Positions 1 through 8,043 of a stretch of 30,298 bases of DNA are shown one piece after another; the first letter of the stretch is position 1, and each line of letters starts with the position of its first letter. This DNA is from an uncultured Muribaculaceae bacterium (lineage in GTDB: Bacteria; Bacteroidota; Bacteroidia; Bacteroidales; Muribaculaceae). The notes under the pieces were generated by a model. The model ran no database searches and had not been told where the DNA came from. It was given only the letters and a program-made list of their open reading frames with translations. The stretch spans positions 1 through 30,298 of the forward strand of contig CAJUOB010000030.1 of the NCBI GenBank assembly GCA_910587915.1, in the 5' to 3' direction. Both the position numbers and the translations under genes were made by a program.

Positions 1-26
1 TTGCATCCGATATTGGATAAAGGTCA

Positions 27-2834
27 ATGAAAAAGTATATAAAACCAATCTTAGGCGCATTCATGCTGAGTATGTGTGCGGCTCCTTTATATGGCATACC
101 GGCGAAAAAAGGTGTGCATCTTTTCACTCAGGCCGACGGCACTACCATTGAGGTGCAGCTCGTAGGCGATGAATTTGCGCATATGTATCTCACGGCCGAC
201 GGCTATCCGCTGGTGGAGCGCGGTGGCATGTACTACTATGCCGATGTGGATGCCGACGGAAAGGTCGAAGCCACCACTATGAAGGTACAGTCGACCCGCT
301 CTGCCGAGGTTGTGTCGTTCCTGAATAAGGTCGATAAGAAATTGGTCGATGTGGCATTGCAGCGCAAGGCCGCGCTGTCGGTAAAACGTAATGTTCCTGC
401 CGGGGCCGGATCTGCTATATCGCGTGCGCCGCAGGGTCCTGGCTTGAGTCCGGGATCTAACTTCCCCGTGACGGGTTCGCCACATGTGCTGGTGATACTT
501 GCCGAGTATTCGGATGTGAAGATGAGTACAAGTAACGCGCATGATTACTTCAGCCGTATGATGACCGAACGCGGTTTCAGCGATTACGGTGGCACCGGGT
601 CTGCACTCGATTTCTTCGACGAGAACTCGATGGGCCAATTCACTCCCCAGATAGATGTATATGGTCCGGTGACACTGCCTAATACCCGCCACTACTATGG
701 CGCAAATAATGACTACGGCAATGATGACAAAGCGCATCTGATGATAGTGGATGCTTGCAAAGCACTCGATGCAGATGTGGATTTTTCCAAGTACGATACG
801 GATGGCGACGGAATCATCGACAATGTGTTCGTGTTCTATGCCGGACGTGGAGAGGCCGACGGCGGCCCGTTAGATTCGGTGTGGCCACATGCCTGGTGGG
901 TGTATCAGGGCGGTGGCATGCGCGAATACTTCGACGGAGTGCTGCTGGATCACTATGCATGCTCCAATGAATGGACCGGTATGCGTCCCGACGGTGTCGG
1001 TACTTTTATCCATGAATTTTCGCATGTGATGGGTCTGCCCGACCTTTACGCGACAAATAATAATCGTAGTGTGTTCACTCCCGGCGCATGGTCGACCCTC
1101 GACTATGGCCCGTATAACAATAATGGACGCACTCCGCCCAACTACTCCGCCTACGAGCGCTATGCTCTGGGCTGGATAGAGCCGGTGTTGATAGATGGTC
1201 CGGTGACTGCCGAACTACCGCCGATTGCTAACAATATCTGCGGTATCATAAAAACGGCAAAGGAAAATGAATATTTTCTTTTTGAGAATCGGCAGCAAAG
1301 CGGCTGGGACACTTATATCCCGGGACATGGCATGCTTGTGTGGCATGTGGACTATCAAGGATCGAAGTGGAGCCAGAATGTGGTGAACAATACTGCATCG
1401 CACCAGTATGTGGATATAGAGGAGGCCGACGGCACGCAGAGCGAATATAGCCGTGCCGGCGATGCGTTCCCGGGTACAGCAGGCGTGACTTCGTTTACCG
1501 ACGATACCAAGCCGTCGATGAAGACATGGGCCGGAGTCGGTCTCGGACTCCCTATAACGGATATTGTGGAGGATTACCGTGGCTACATCACCTTTAATGT
1601 TGCCGGCGGTGGTGACAGTGACGTAAACGGGCCTGTGGCCGCTCCTGTGGCGAATGCAGCTACCGATGTGTCGTACACCGAATTTACTGCCAATTGGGCG
1701 GCAGAGGAAAATCTTGATTGCAAGATTACTGTGTACAGTAAGGATGCATCGGGTGCTCCTGTGTATACCCAATATCGGCGATTTAATGTAGGCAAGGCGT
1801 CGAGCTTCAAAATATCGGGACTTGAGTATGACACGCAGTACTACTATACCGTGTGCGCATCCCGTGGCTTCTATGTGTCGGCCGAGTCGCCCGAGGTTGC
1901 CGTGAGGACATTGCGCCCCGGTATAGAGGTGTATCCGGTAGTGGCTACCGGTGCAACCGGTGTGTCGGAAAACGGATTTACCGCGAACTGGGATGAACTG
2001 CCTGAGGCTACGTCGTATTTGTTGACTGTGAAGCGCCTCGATGCGGGCGAACCACTCGAATTTACTGCCAATTTCGATGATAACATCATGCCGTCGGGAT
2101 GGTCGGCTACAAATTATACATTCAATTCCATCGCCAACCGTTTCGGTGAGGCTGCACCCTCGGTGTCGATAATAGGTGGAAATTCGATTACGTCTCCGCA
2201 GTACGGAAATATATACAGCATATCTTTCTGGCACCGTTCCACCACGACTGCAAAAGGTGTTCTGAAAGTGAATGCCCGTGTCGGTTCGGGATGGCAGACG
2301 GTGCAGGAGTTGCCTATAGTTTCGACCGTGGGTGGCGCTACATATACGGTGGATCTTCCGGAAGATTGCTCGACTGTACAGATATTCTTCGATGGAGCCA
2401 AGTCAGTGGCTATAGATGACATAAAGGTGAGCTACGGGCATGCTGTGGTGCGCTCTATTGTGGAGCCGTACGACCGCTATGATGTGGGAAATGTGACATC
2501 GTACTTTGTCGGTGGTCTTTCCGGCGGTCAGGACTATTCCTATGTGGTGAGCGCCATCGGTGGCGACAAGGAATCGATGGAGTCCACTGAGATGAGGCTT
2601 CGCACCTTGGGCCAGAGCGGTATTAGCTCGGTGGTGACCGACGATGGTGTAGAGGTTGTGGCCGATGGCGGCCGGATACGTGTGACTGGAGTCGCTGCCG
2701 GCGAGACTGTGGCCGTATACGATGTGGCCGGACGTATGATTGGTAGCGCCAAGGGCGACTGTACGTTCACTCCGGGTGCAAGCGGTCTGTATATTGTCCG
2801 TGTAGGAGCGGCCTCCGCAAAGATAATTCTGTAA
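27..2834 (+). CDS. Secreted M6-family metalloprotease with Fn3 and C-terminal sorting domain
   Basis: A 935-residue secreted zinc protease (immune inhibitor A-like M6 family). Residues 1-23 are a signal peptide. The catalytic domain spans about 150-490 and carries the zinc motif HEFSHVMGLPDLY, with H329, E330 and H333. A first fibronectin type III-like domain lies at about 535-632. A second starts near 635 and appears to be interrupted at about 678-798 by a jelly-roll (choice-of-anchor J/MAM-like) domain opening with F-D-x-N-I-M-P-S-G-W. The last 70 residues have the look of a type IX secretion (Por) C-terminal domain: V-A-V-Y-D-V-A-G-R-M, then G-L-Y-I-V-R-V near the end. It probably cleaves host or dietary proteins outside the cell, but the substrate cannot be read. 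The start is preceded by only 26 bases of window, so its promoter is not visible. A strong hairpin follows the stop. Confidence 0.92.
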   Translation: MKKYIKPILGAFMLSMCAAPLYGIPAKKGVHLFTQADGTTIEVQLVGDEFAHMYLTADGYPLVERGGMYYYADVDADGKVEATTMKVQSTRSAEVVSFLNKVDKKLVDVALQRKAALSVKRNVPAGAGSAISRAPQGPGLSPGSNFPVTGSPHVLVILAEYSDVKMSTSNAHDYFSRMMTERGFSDYGGTGSALDFFDENSMGQFTPQIDVYGPVTLPNTRHYYGANNDYGNDDKAHLMIVDACKALDADVDFSKYDTDGDGIIDNVFVFYAGRGEADGGPLDSVWPHAWWVYQGGGMREYFDGVLLDHYACSNEWTGMRPDGVGTFIHEFSHVMGLPDLYATNNNRSVFTPGAWSTLDYGPYNNNGRTPPNYSAYERYALGWIEPVLIDGPVTAELPPIANNICGIIKTAKENEYFLFENRQQSGWDTYIPGHGMLVWHVDYQGSKWSQNVVNNTASHQYVDIEEADGTQSEYSRAGDAFPGTAGVTSFTDDTKPSMKTWAGVGLGLPITDIVEDYRGYITFNVAGGGDSDVNGPVAAPVANAATDVSYTEFTANWAAEENLDCKITVYSKDASGAPVYTQYRRFNVGKASSFKISGLEYDTQYYYTVCASRGFYVSAESPEVAVRTLRPGIEVYPVVATGATGVSENGFTANWDELPEATSYLLTVKRLDAGEPLEFTANFDDNIMPSGWSATNYTFNSIANRFGEAAPSVSIIGGNSITSPQYGNIYSISFWHRSTTTAKGVLKVNARVGSGWQTVQELPIVSTVGGATYTVDLPEDCSTVQIFFDGAKSVAIDDIKVSYGHAVVRSIVEPYDRYDVGNVTSYFVGGLSGGQDYSYVVSAIGGDKESMESTEMRLRTLGQSGISSVVTDDGVEVVADGGRIRVTGVAAGETVAVYDVAGRMIGSAKGDCTFTPGASGLYIVRVGAASAKIIL

Positions 2835-2857
2835 ACATACTTTCTGATATCAGGCTC

Positions 2858-2910
2858 ACTGTGGCGCTGAGGATGGAATGGGAACATCCTCGGCGCCACA
2901 GTTGTTTTAT
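2858..2910 (+). terminator. Rho-independent terminator after the M6 protease
   Basis: An 18-base stem (2858-2875 with 2885-2902, one G-U pair) encloses a nine-base loop and is followed by TGTTTTAT. It starts 24 bases after the protease stop and separates that gene from the downstream lipoprotein. Confidence 0.85.
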
Positions 2911-2935
2911 ATATAATCGATAAATAGATCTTATT

Positions 2936-3799
2936 ATGAAAACAAGAGCCATAGCAGCAATAATGGCCGGCGCTATCCTGGCCGGCGCTCTCACCGGCTG
3001 CGTGAGTAAGAAGAAATACAATGAACTGGCGGCCCTGCATCAGCAGATGAGTCAGGATTACACAACCATTCAGGCTAACTATGCCCAGGAACAGACCAAG
3101 TCGAAGACTGTGCAGGCGCTTCTCGATGAGGCACGCCGCAATAATGCCGACTTGAAATCGCAGTATTCGGCTCTGCAGAGCTCGCTCGACAAGAGTATAT
3201 CGCAGAATACCCAGGGAAATGTGAATATTTCGAAGCTTGTGGATGAGATAAATGCGTCCAATAAGTATATAAAGCAGCTCGTTCAGGCCAAGAGCAAGAG
3301 CGATTCTCTCAATCTGGCGCTGAGCACCAACCTGACACGTTCGCTTAGCGGAAGCGAGAGCGACGAGGTGAATGTGCGTGTGATAAAAGGTGTGGTGTAT
3401 ATATCGCTGGCCGACAACATGCTCTTCAAGAGCGGCAGCTATGAGGTGAACAGCCGCGCCATGCAGACACTCTCCAAGATTGCCAAGATTATAAAGGACT
3501 ACAAGGATTATGATGTGCTTGTGGAAGGAAATACCGACCCGGTGCCTATCAAGCGTGCCAATATCCGCAATAACTGGGATCTATCGGCCCTTAGAGCATC
3601 GTCGGTGGTGCAGGTGCTGCAGAATGATTTTGGTGTTGACCCGTCGCGTCTCACGGCAGGTGGCCGCGGTGAATACAATCCAATCGCCGACAATGATTCG
3701 GAACTTGGGCGTCAGCGCAATCGCCGCACGGAAATCATCATTACTCCCAAGCTCGATCAGTTCCTCGACCTGATCGACAAAGCCCCCGACAGTAAATAG
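2936..3799 (+). CDS. OmpA-family peptidoglycan-associated lipoprotein
   Basis: A 287-residue envelope protein. The N-terminus is a lipoprotein signal ending in L-T-G-C with the lipidated cysteine at residue 22. Residues about 25-115 are rich in A, Q, K, S and charged residues, and read as a coiled coil. Residues about 150-270 form an OmpA/MotB-like peptidoglycan-binding domain: the conserved G-N-T-D-P segment, then N-x-W-D-L-S-x-x-R-A, and R-Q-R-N-R-R-T-E-I near the end. It is expected to tether the outer membrane to peptidoglycan. It stands alone between two hairpins and is probably transcribed as a single gene. Its partners are not identifiable. Confidence 0.9.
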   Translation: MKTRAIAAIMAGAILAGALTGCVSKKKYNELAALHQQMSQDYTTIQANYAQEQTKSKTVQALLDEARRNNADLKSQYSALQSSLDKSISQNTQGNVNISKLVDEINASNKYIKQLVQAKSKSDSLNLALSTNLTRSLSGSESDEVNVRVIKGVVYISLADNMLFKSGSYEVNSRAMQTLSKIAKIIKDYKDYDVLVEGNTDPVPIKRANIRNNWDLSALRASSVVQVLQNDFGVDPSRLTAGGRGEYNPIADNDSELGRQRNRRTEIIITPKLDQFLDLIDKAPDSK

Positions 3800-3825
3800 C
3801 AAATAAAGCGAAATATATGACAGAC

Positions 3826-3854
3826 AAGGGCGCCCCGGATTCCGGAGCGCCCTT
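3826..3854 (+). terminator. GC-rich hairpin after the OmpA lipoprotein
   Basis: A 13-base stem with one C-A mismatch (3826-3838 with 3842-3854, loop ATT) begins 26 bases after the OmpA-family stop. There is no clear U-run behind it on the plus strand, so termination strength is uncertain. Confidence 0.6.
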
Positions 3855-3880
3855 GCTCTATGTGGGATTTATATGTTTAG

Positions 3881-3914
3881 GAAAAAATGGCACGGTGCGT
3901 GGTTGCACCGTGCC
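3881..3914 (-). terminator. Rho-independent terminator of the inositol-phosphate synthase gene
   Basis: A perfect 10-base stem (3889-3898 with 3905-3914), read on the minus strand, is followed by ATTTTTTC. It lies 33 bases beyond the synthase stop. Together with the hairpin at 3826-3854 it makes a back-to-back convergent terminator pair. Confidence 0.88.
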
Positions 3915-3947
3915 TTGGTATTGCATCCTGATATTTTACAGAGTAAA

Positions 3948-5273
3948 TCAGTCGATAGTCTCGTCGGCTTCGTAGCCACCCATTTCGCGGATAGCGTTCT
4001 TGAGCATTACGTACTGCTGGAAGAGGTGGTTTACAGGCACTTCGTCCTTGGTGTAGTCGTGCATAGGGCTCTTGAGGAAGAAGCTGAGGAAGCGCTGTGT
4101 GCCGTAGCGTCCGGCGCGGGCTGCGAGGTCGCTGAGGAGCACGAGGTCGAGGCAGAGAGGAGCTGCAAGGATAGAGTCGCGGCAGAGGAAGTTGATCTTT
4201 ATCTGCATGGGGTAGCCCATCCAGCCGAAGATGTCGATGTTGTCCCAGCCTTCTTTGTTGTCGTTGCGCGGGGGATAGTAGTTGATGCGCACTTTGTGGT
4301 AGTACTGGTTGTCCTCATCGTTGCCGTGGCCATAGAGATCGGGCTGTTCTTCGGGCACGAGGATGCTCTCGAGGGTAGAGAGTTTCGATACTTCCTTGGT
4401 GCGGAAGTTGGCGGGTTCGTCGAGCACGAGGCCGTCGCGGTTACCGAGGATATTTGTTGAGAACCATCCTGCGAGGCCGAGGCAGCGAGTGCCGATAATA
4501 GGGGCGAAGCCCGATTTTACAAGGGTCTGGCCGGTCTTGAAGTCCTTGCCGGCGATAGGCATTTTGGTCTTTTCGGCGAGTTCCCACATTGCGGGGAAGT
4601 CGACGGTGGTGTTGGGAGCGCCCATGATGAAGGGAGCGCCTTCCGACAGTGCGGCGTAAGCGTAGCACATCGAGGGTGCGATGTGTTCTTTGTCGTCGGC
4701 TTTCATAGCGGCCTCGAGGTCGGCGAGCTTGTAGTGTACTTTTTCGTCGACGGGCACGTAGATTTCGGTGGAAGCAGCCCAGAGAACAACGACGCGGTCG
4801 AGGTTATTGTCGGCTTTGAATTTGCGGATGTCTTCGCGGAGCTGTTCTACGAGTTCCCAGCGGGTACCGGTCTTAACGTTGTCGCCGGTGAGACGTTTTG
4901 CATAGTTGTGGTCGAATGCGGCGGGCAGAGGTTTGATGGCTTCGAGTTCGTCGCGAACGGGCTCGATATCCTTTTCTTTAAGAACCTCGGCGTTGATTGC
5001 CGATTCGTAAGCGTTGGCGGGGTATACGTCCCAAGCGGCGAACACGATGTCGTTGAGGTCGGCGATGGGAGCGATTTCGTTGTATTTGAGGTATTTTTTG
5101 TTCTCACCTTGTCCGACGCGGATGCGGTCGTACTGAGTCATGGAGCCGACGGGCTTGGCGAGACCTTTGCGGGTCATGAATACACCGGTGATGAAAGTGG
5201 TGGTGACGGCGCCGAGACCAACGACCATAACACCGAGTTTGCCGTTAGCCGGCTTTACATTTGCATTGCTCAT
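3948..5273 (-). CDS. ino1: myo-inositol-1-phosphate synthase (inositol-3-phosphate synthase)
   Basis: A 441-residue NAD-dependent enzyme that converts glucose 6-phosphate to myo-inositol phosphate, the first committed step of inositol lipid synthesis. The Rossmann loop is G-L-G-A-V at residues 19-23. Other family hallmarks are A-G-K-D-F-K-T-G-Q-T, G-W-F-S-T-N-I-L-G-N-R-D-G and K-I-N-F-L-C-R-D-S-I-L-A-A-P. Length matches the bacterial and archaeal form of the family. The start fits the Rossmann fold closely and has no better upstream alternative. It lies downstream of, and in the same direction as, the phosphatidylinositol-type operon at 5550-9951, but a 276-base gap and a possible promoter of its own suggest separate transcription. 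Confidence 0.95.
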   Translation of the reverse strand: MSNANVKPANGKLGVMVVGLGAVTTTFITGVFMTRKGLAKPVGSMTQYDRIRVGQGENKKYLKYNEIAPIADLNDIVFAAWDVYPANAYESAINAEVLKEKDIEPVRDELEAIKPLPAAFDHNYAKRLTGDNVKTGTRWELVEQLREDIRKFKADNNLDRVVVLWAASTEIYVPVDEKVHYKLADLEAAMKADDKEHIAPSMCYAYAALSEGAPFIMGAPNTTVDFPAMWELAEKTKMPIAGKDFKTGQTLVKSGFAPIIGTRCLGLAGWFSTNILGNRDGLVLDEPANFRTKEVSKLSTLESILVPEEQPDLYGHGNDEDNQYYHKVRINYYPPRNDNKEGWDNIDIFGWMGYPMQIKINFLCRDSILAAPLCLDLVLLSDLAARAGRYGTQRFLSFFLKSPMHDYTKDEVPVNHLFQQYVMLKNAIREMGGYEADETID

Positions 5274-5320
5274 GTTGGATGATTTATTAATTTGCTTGTA
5301 TTATTATATTCGTTTCGGAA

Positions 5321-5350
5321 GCGCTCTGTGGAAAAGAGCGCGTAAAAGTA
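5321..5350 (-). promoter_or_regulatory. Possible promoter and leader hairpin of the inositol-phosphate synthase gene
   Basis: On the minus strand TACTTTTA (5350-5343) is one base away from the Bacteroidetes -7 box TAnnTTTG. The predicted transcript would then begin with a GCGCTC/GAGCGC hairpin (5321-5341) about 50 bases before the start codon. No convincing -33 element was found, so this is tentative. The rest of the 276-base gap (5274-5549) is AT-rich with no gene seen. Confidence 0.3.
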
Positions 5351-5549
5351 GAAAGACTTTTCCGAAATGAAAAATTTTGTTAGTGTAAAATAAGCAAAAT
5401 ATTGTAAACCATCCCTAAATATCGAGGGTGAATATTTAGAAGTGTGAATTTGTTAGGGTGTTACGATTGATTTAGTTAAATAATGTAAATGTAGCAATGT
5501 CGGTTTACACGTGTTTCAAGCCTGTTTTCAGCTCTGATTGGAGCCGAAA

Positions 5550-6398
5550 CTACTTTAGCGCTTTAAGAGCGTAGGTGCGTTGGCGAAGGAACGCGCCGAG
5601 GCTTTCGGCATCGGTGGAGTTGGCTGCTTGCTCGGCCGGTGATATGGGTGTACCGACCGATATGTGCATCTCAGTGCCGACCTTGCGGAATACTTCGGCA
5701 GGCAGACGCAGAGAGCGTGCCGGCCAGCATATGTGGCCGAGGATATTGAACCATGTGCTGTTGCTGCCATGGAAGAATATGGGGATGACCGGTACTTTGG
5801 CACGATGGATAATCTGGAGCACCGAGGGCTGCCATGGGCGGTCCTGCAGTCCGTCGTGCCATGTGGTCTTGCTCATGGCGCCGGCCGGGAAGAATCCTAC
5901 GGGGTGGCCTTCCTTCAGCTGTCGGAGCGCGGTGCGGATTCCGGCAACGGATACCGCGCGCTTGGCAGGATCATCGCTTGCCGATTGGTCGACGGCGATG
6001 AAGTTGGGACGCATGGCCGAAATTTTATTGAGAATCATGTTGACCATCACCTTGTACTCGGGCCTATATCTCGATATAAGATATATGAGAGCAATGCCGT
6101 CGAGAGCGCCGAACGGGTGATTGCTAACGGTGATAAAGGCGCCTTCAGGCAGATTGTCGAGCACTTCCTGGCCGTCGATGCGCAGCTTTATCTTAAATTC
6201 CTCGAGCAGAAGACGACGCACGAATTCCGGCCCCGGAGTGTCGCAGCACTTGGCATGCACGGCATTGACTTTGTCGACCGAAAGGGCGTGCAAGAGCCAG
6301 TTGACAAGTTTGGGATGTCCGTCGAGTGCGGGTGCGAGAGCGCGGATGTCGTCGTAGTTGAGTACGTCGGGGCGTATATCGTAGTTTTCGTTGGTCAT
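5550..6398 (-). CDS. PlsC-type lysophospholipid acyltransferase, hemolysin-like
   Basis: A 282-residue acyltransferase. The PlsC-type motifs are N-H-P-F-G-A-L-D-G at residues 93-101 (catalytic His94 and Asp100) and F-F-P-A-G at 169-173. It resembles the hemolysin-like acyltransferases of Bacteroidetes that acylate lysophospholipids or aminoacyl lipids. The ATG at 6398 overlaps the stop of the preceding PAP2 gene by four bases (ATGA); the longer open frame reaching to 6809 is a read-back into that gene and was rejected. As the last gene of the inositol-lipid operon it may acylate an inositol lipid or supply phosphatidic acid. Substrate is unknown. Confidence 0.85.
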   Translation of the reverse strand: MTNENYDIRPDVLNYDDIRALAPALDGHPKLVNWLLHALSVDKVNAVHAKCCDTPGPEFVRRLLLEEFKIKLRIDGQEVLDNLPEGAFITVSNHPFGALDGIALIYLISRYRPEYKVMVNMILNKISAMRPNFIAVDQSASDDPAKRAVSVAGIRTALRQLKEGHPVGFFPAGAMSKTTWHDGLQDRPWQPSVLQIIHRAKVPVIPIFFHGSNSTWFNILGHICWPARSLRLPAEVFRKVGTEMHISVGTPISPAEQAANSTDAESLGAFLRQRTYALKALK

Positions 6399-7336
6399 TT
6401 TGAGCTTGTGCTTATATAAGATGTGTATCGGTCTACGAAGCGTGCGAAAGCCGGAATCTTCATGAGCCCGAATTCGAAAAGCGCGAATCCTGCGAGAGCG
6501 CAGGCTATTCCGCACAGCACATCTATTATATAGTGATGGGATGAATATACGGCGGTCCACCATATGCCGACAGATACAAGTGCCAGCACAGCGATCCATG
6601 CGGCCGATGAGCGGCTGCGGATGGCATAGATGAGCGCCACCGGAGTGTAGGCCGAGTGGAGCGATGGCAGGGCGGCGAATACATTGGAGTTGCGTGCGTA
6701 GAGGGCATTGAATATGCCAAGGCCTGTCATGTCGTCGAAGCGACCGAGACCGGCGGTGTCGCCCGGAGTACCTGGCACGGCCTCGAATCCATGCAGGGCC
6801 ACATACCATGGTGGTGCAGCGGGGTGGATGTAGTAGAATGTGAAACCGAGGAGATTGACAAGCAGGAACACCATGGCGAAGTGCAGGTAGGGACCTTTCT
6901 TACCGGTGAAGTACATCCACAGGCCGAAGAAGATTGGCAGCGGTACCCAGCAGAGGTAGAATATTCCTGCGGCAAAGTCGGCGGCGGCACAGTGGTGGAT
7001 GGCGAAGAACTCGTTTGGGGTGAGGACTTCGGCTGCCGATACAATTCCGAATAGGGATTTTTCGGTGTTATACAAGCCTTCGACGTCGACGGGGTTGACC
7101 ATATAGTTGGGTACTATATTCATCCAGTCGTAAGATATGCCAAAGATGAAGAACGGTGCAAGTGCTACAACGAGGCGACGTGTGGGTCCGCAAACAAAGA
7201 AAAGTGCAAATATGAGCACAGCCATGACAATGTGCTCGGGTCGGAATCCGATGAATAAGGCCGTGACGGCGAGCCACAGAGCGAGAGCTCCTGCGCACCA
7301 TAGCGATTCACGGAGTGCGGGGGCCTGTGCTTTCAT
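6395..7336 (-). CDS. Aur1/PAP2-family inositol-phosphoceramide synthase-like protein
   Basis: A 313-residue polytopic membrane protein of the PAP2 superfamily. Y-I-H-P-A-A-P-P-W at 169-177 is the Aur1-type motif. P-S-L-H-S at 224-228 and S-S-H-H-Y-I-I-D-V at 265-273 are the phosphatase-like catalytic motifs, with His227, His268 and Asp272 the likely triad. Several hydrophobic segments surround them. Aur1-type enzymes move phosphoinositol from phosphatidylinositol to ceramide, and Bacteroidetes homologues sit next to inositol-phosphate synthase. The location after the CDP-alcohol transferase (four-base overlap) and before the acyltransferase (four-base overlap) supports inositol sphingolipid synthesis at the inner membrane. 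Confidence 0.87.
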   Translation of the reverse strand: MKAQAPALRESLWCAGALALWLAVTALFIGFRPEHIVMAVLIFALFFVCGPTRRLVVALAPFFIFGISYDWMNIVPNYMVNPVDVEGLYNTEKSLFGIVSAAEVLTPNEFFAIHHCAAADFAAGIFYLCWVPLPIFFGLWMYFTGKKGPYLHFAMVFLLVNLLGFTFYYIHPAAPPWYVALHGFEAVPGTPGDTAGLGRFDDMTGLGIFNALYARNSNVFAALPSLHSAYTPVALIYAIRSRSSAAWIAVLALVSVGIWWTAVYSSHHYIIDVLCGIACALAGFALFEFGLMKIPAFARFVDRYTSYISTSSK

Positions 7337-8043
7337 CGTGCCGATGAGTTCTTTTTGGCAAGTTCGCGCTTGCAGTGGGCTATGCGGGCGAATGCCGTCA
7401 TGTTGGCGAAAATTGCGATGATGGCCATTGCTACGACCAGAATAATGTTAGGGTCGAATGTGGATGTGGCCGGGAGCGACAAGCCGGTGATGCCGGCTGC
7501 GAGTGCGGCCACGCTTGTCACAACCACGCGCTCGGGTCGCTGCATGAACCCTATCTTGCACTCGATGTCGAGACCTTCGGCGCGTGCGCGGACATAGCTG
7601 ACCATGATGCTGCCTACGAGTGCGAGGAAGGTGAGGATGGCACCGGTAGCGTTGCCGCATCCGATAAGGTAGAATGCGAGGCCGCCGAGTGTGAACAGCT
7701 CGCAGTAGCGGTCGAGCACGGAGTCGTACATGGCTCCGAATGTGGATGCCATTCCACCGATGCGAGCCACCTGGCCGTCGAGCATGTCGAAGAGAGAGAA
7801 TCCGATGATGAGAGCGCCAGCTATGGTGACAAGTGTGAAATCGGCTCCGCCACCTTGCTGAGCCTTGATGCCTGCGGCGATGAGAACGGCTGCGGCTGCT
7901 ATATTGCCAAGCATGCCGATGGTGGTGACGATATTGGGAGTGATCCCGATGCGAATGAGGAGTCTAACGAATGGATTTATGACAGCGTAGATGCCTTGTT
8001 GCAGGTTTCCGCGGGCCTGCGTGGCCTTTTTTTTGATTTCCAT
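7333..8043 (-). CDS. CDP-alcohol phosphatidyltransferase (probable phosphatidylinositol-phosphate synthase)
   Basis: A 236-residue integral membrane enzyme with the complete family signature D86-x2-D89-G90-x2-A93-R94-x8-G103-x3-D107-x3-D111, the two-metal catalytic site. Six or so hydrophobic segments follow the family pattern. The class joins an alcohol to CDP-diacylglycerol. With inositol-phosphate synthase nearby and a PgpA-like phosphatase in the operon, the likely acceptor is inositol phosphate, giving phosphatidylinositol phosphate; glycerol-3-phosphate or serine remain possible. Its ATG shares one base with the stop of the GtrA gene (TAATG), and its stop overlaps the PAP2 start by four bases. 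Confidence 0.9.
   Translation of the reverse strand: MEIKKKATQARGNLQQGIYAVINPFVRLLIRIGITPNIVTTIGMLGNIAAAAVLIAAGIKAQQGGGADFTLVTIAGALIIGFSLFDMLDGQVARIGGMASTFGAMYDSVLDRYCELFTLGGLAFYLIGCGNATGAILTFLALVGSIMVSYVRARAEGLDIECKIGFMQRPERVVVTSVAALAAGITGLSLPATSTFDPNIILVVAMAIIAIFANMTAFARIAHCKRELAKKNSSAR

Noticed and set aside
1215..2234. 339-residue minus-strand open frame inside the M6 protease gene
   Set aside because: It has the Cys/His/Arg-rich composition of an antisense shadow, no recognisable domain, and the plus-strand protease explains the same bases.
3873..5282. Plus-strand open frames (195 and 199 residues) opposite inositol-phosphate synthase
   Set aside because: Valine- and glutamate-rich repetitive translations typical of antisense frames; the minus-strand enzyme has every family motif.
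5550..6809. 419-residue form of the acyltransferase
   Set aside because: The first 137 residues read through the PAP2-family gene out of frame; the ATG at 6398 overlaps the previous stop and starts the recognisable protein.
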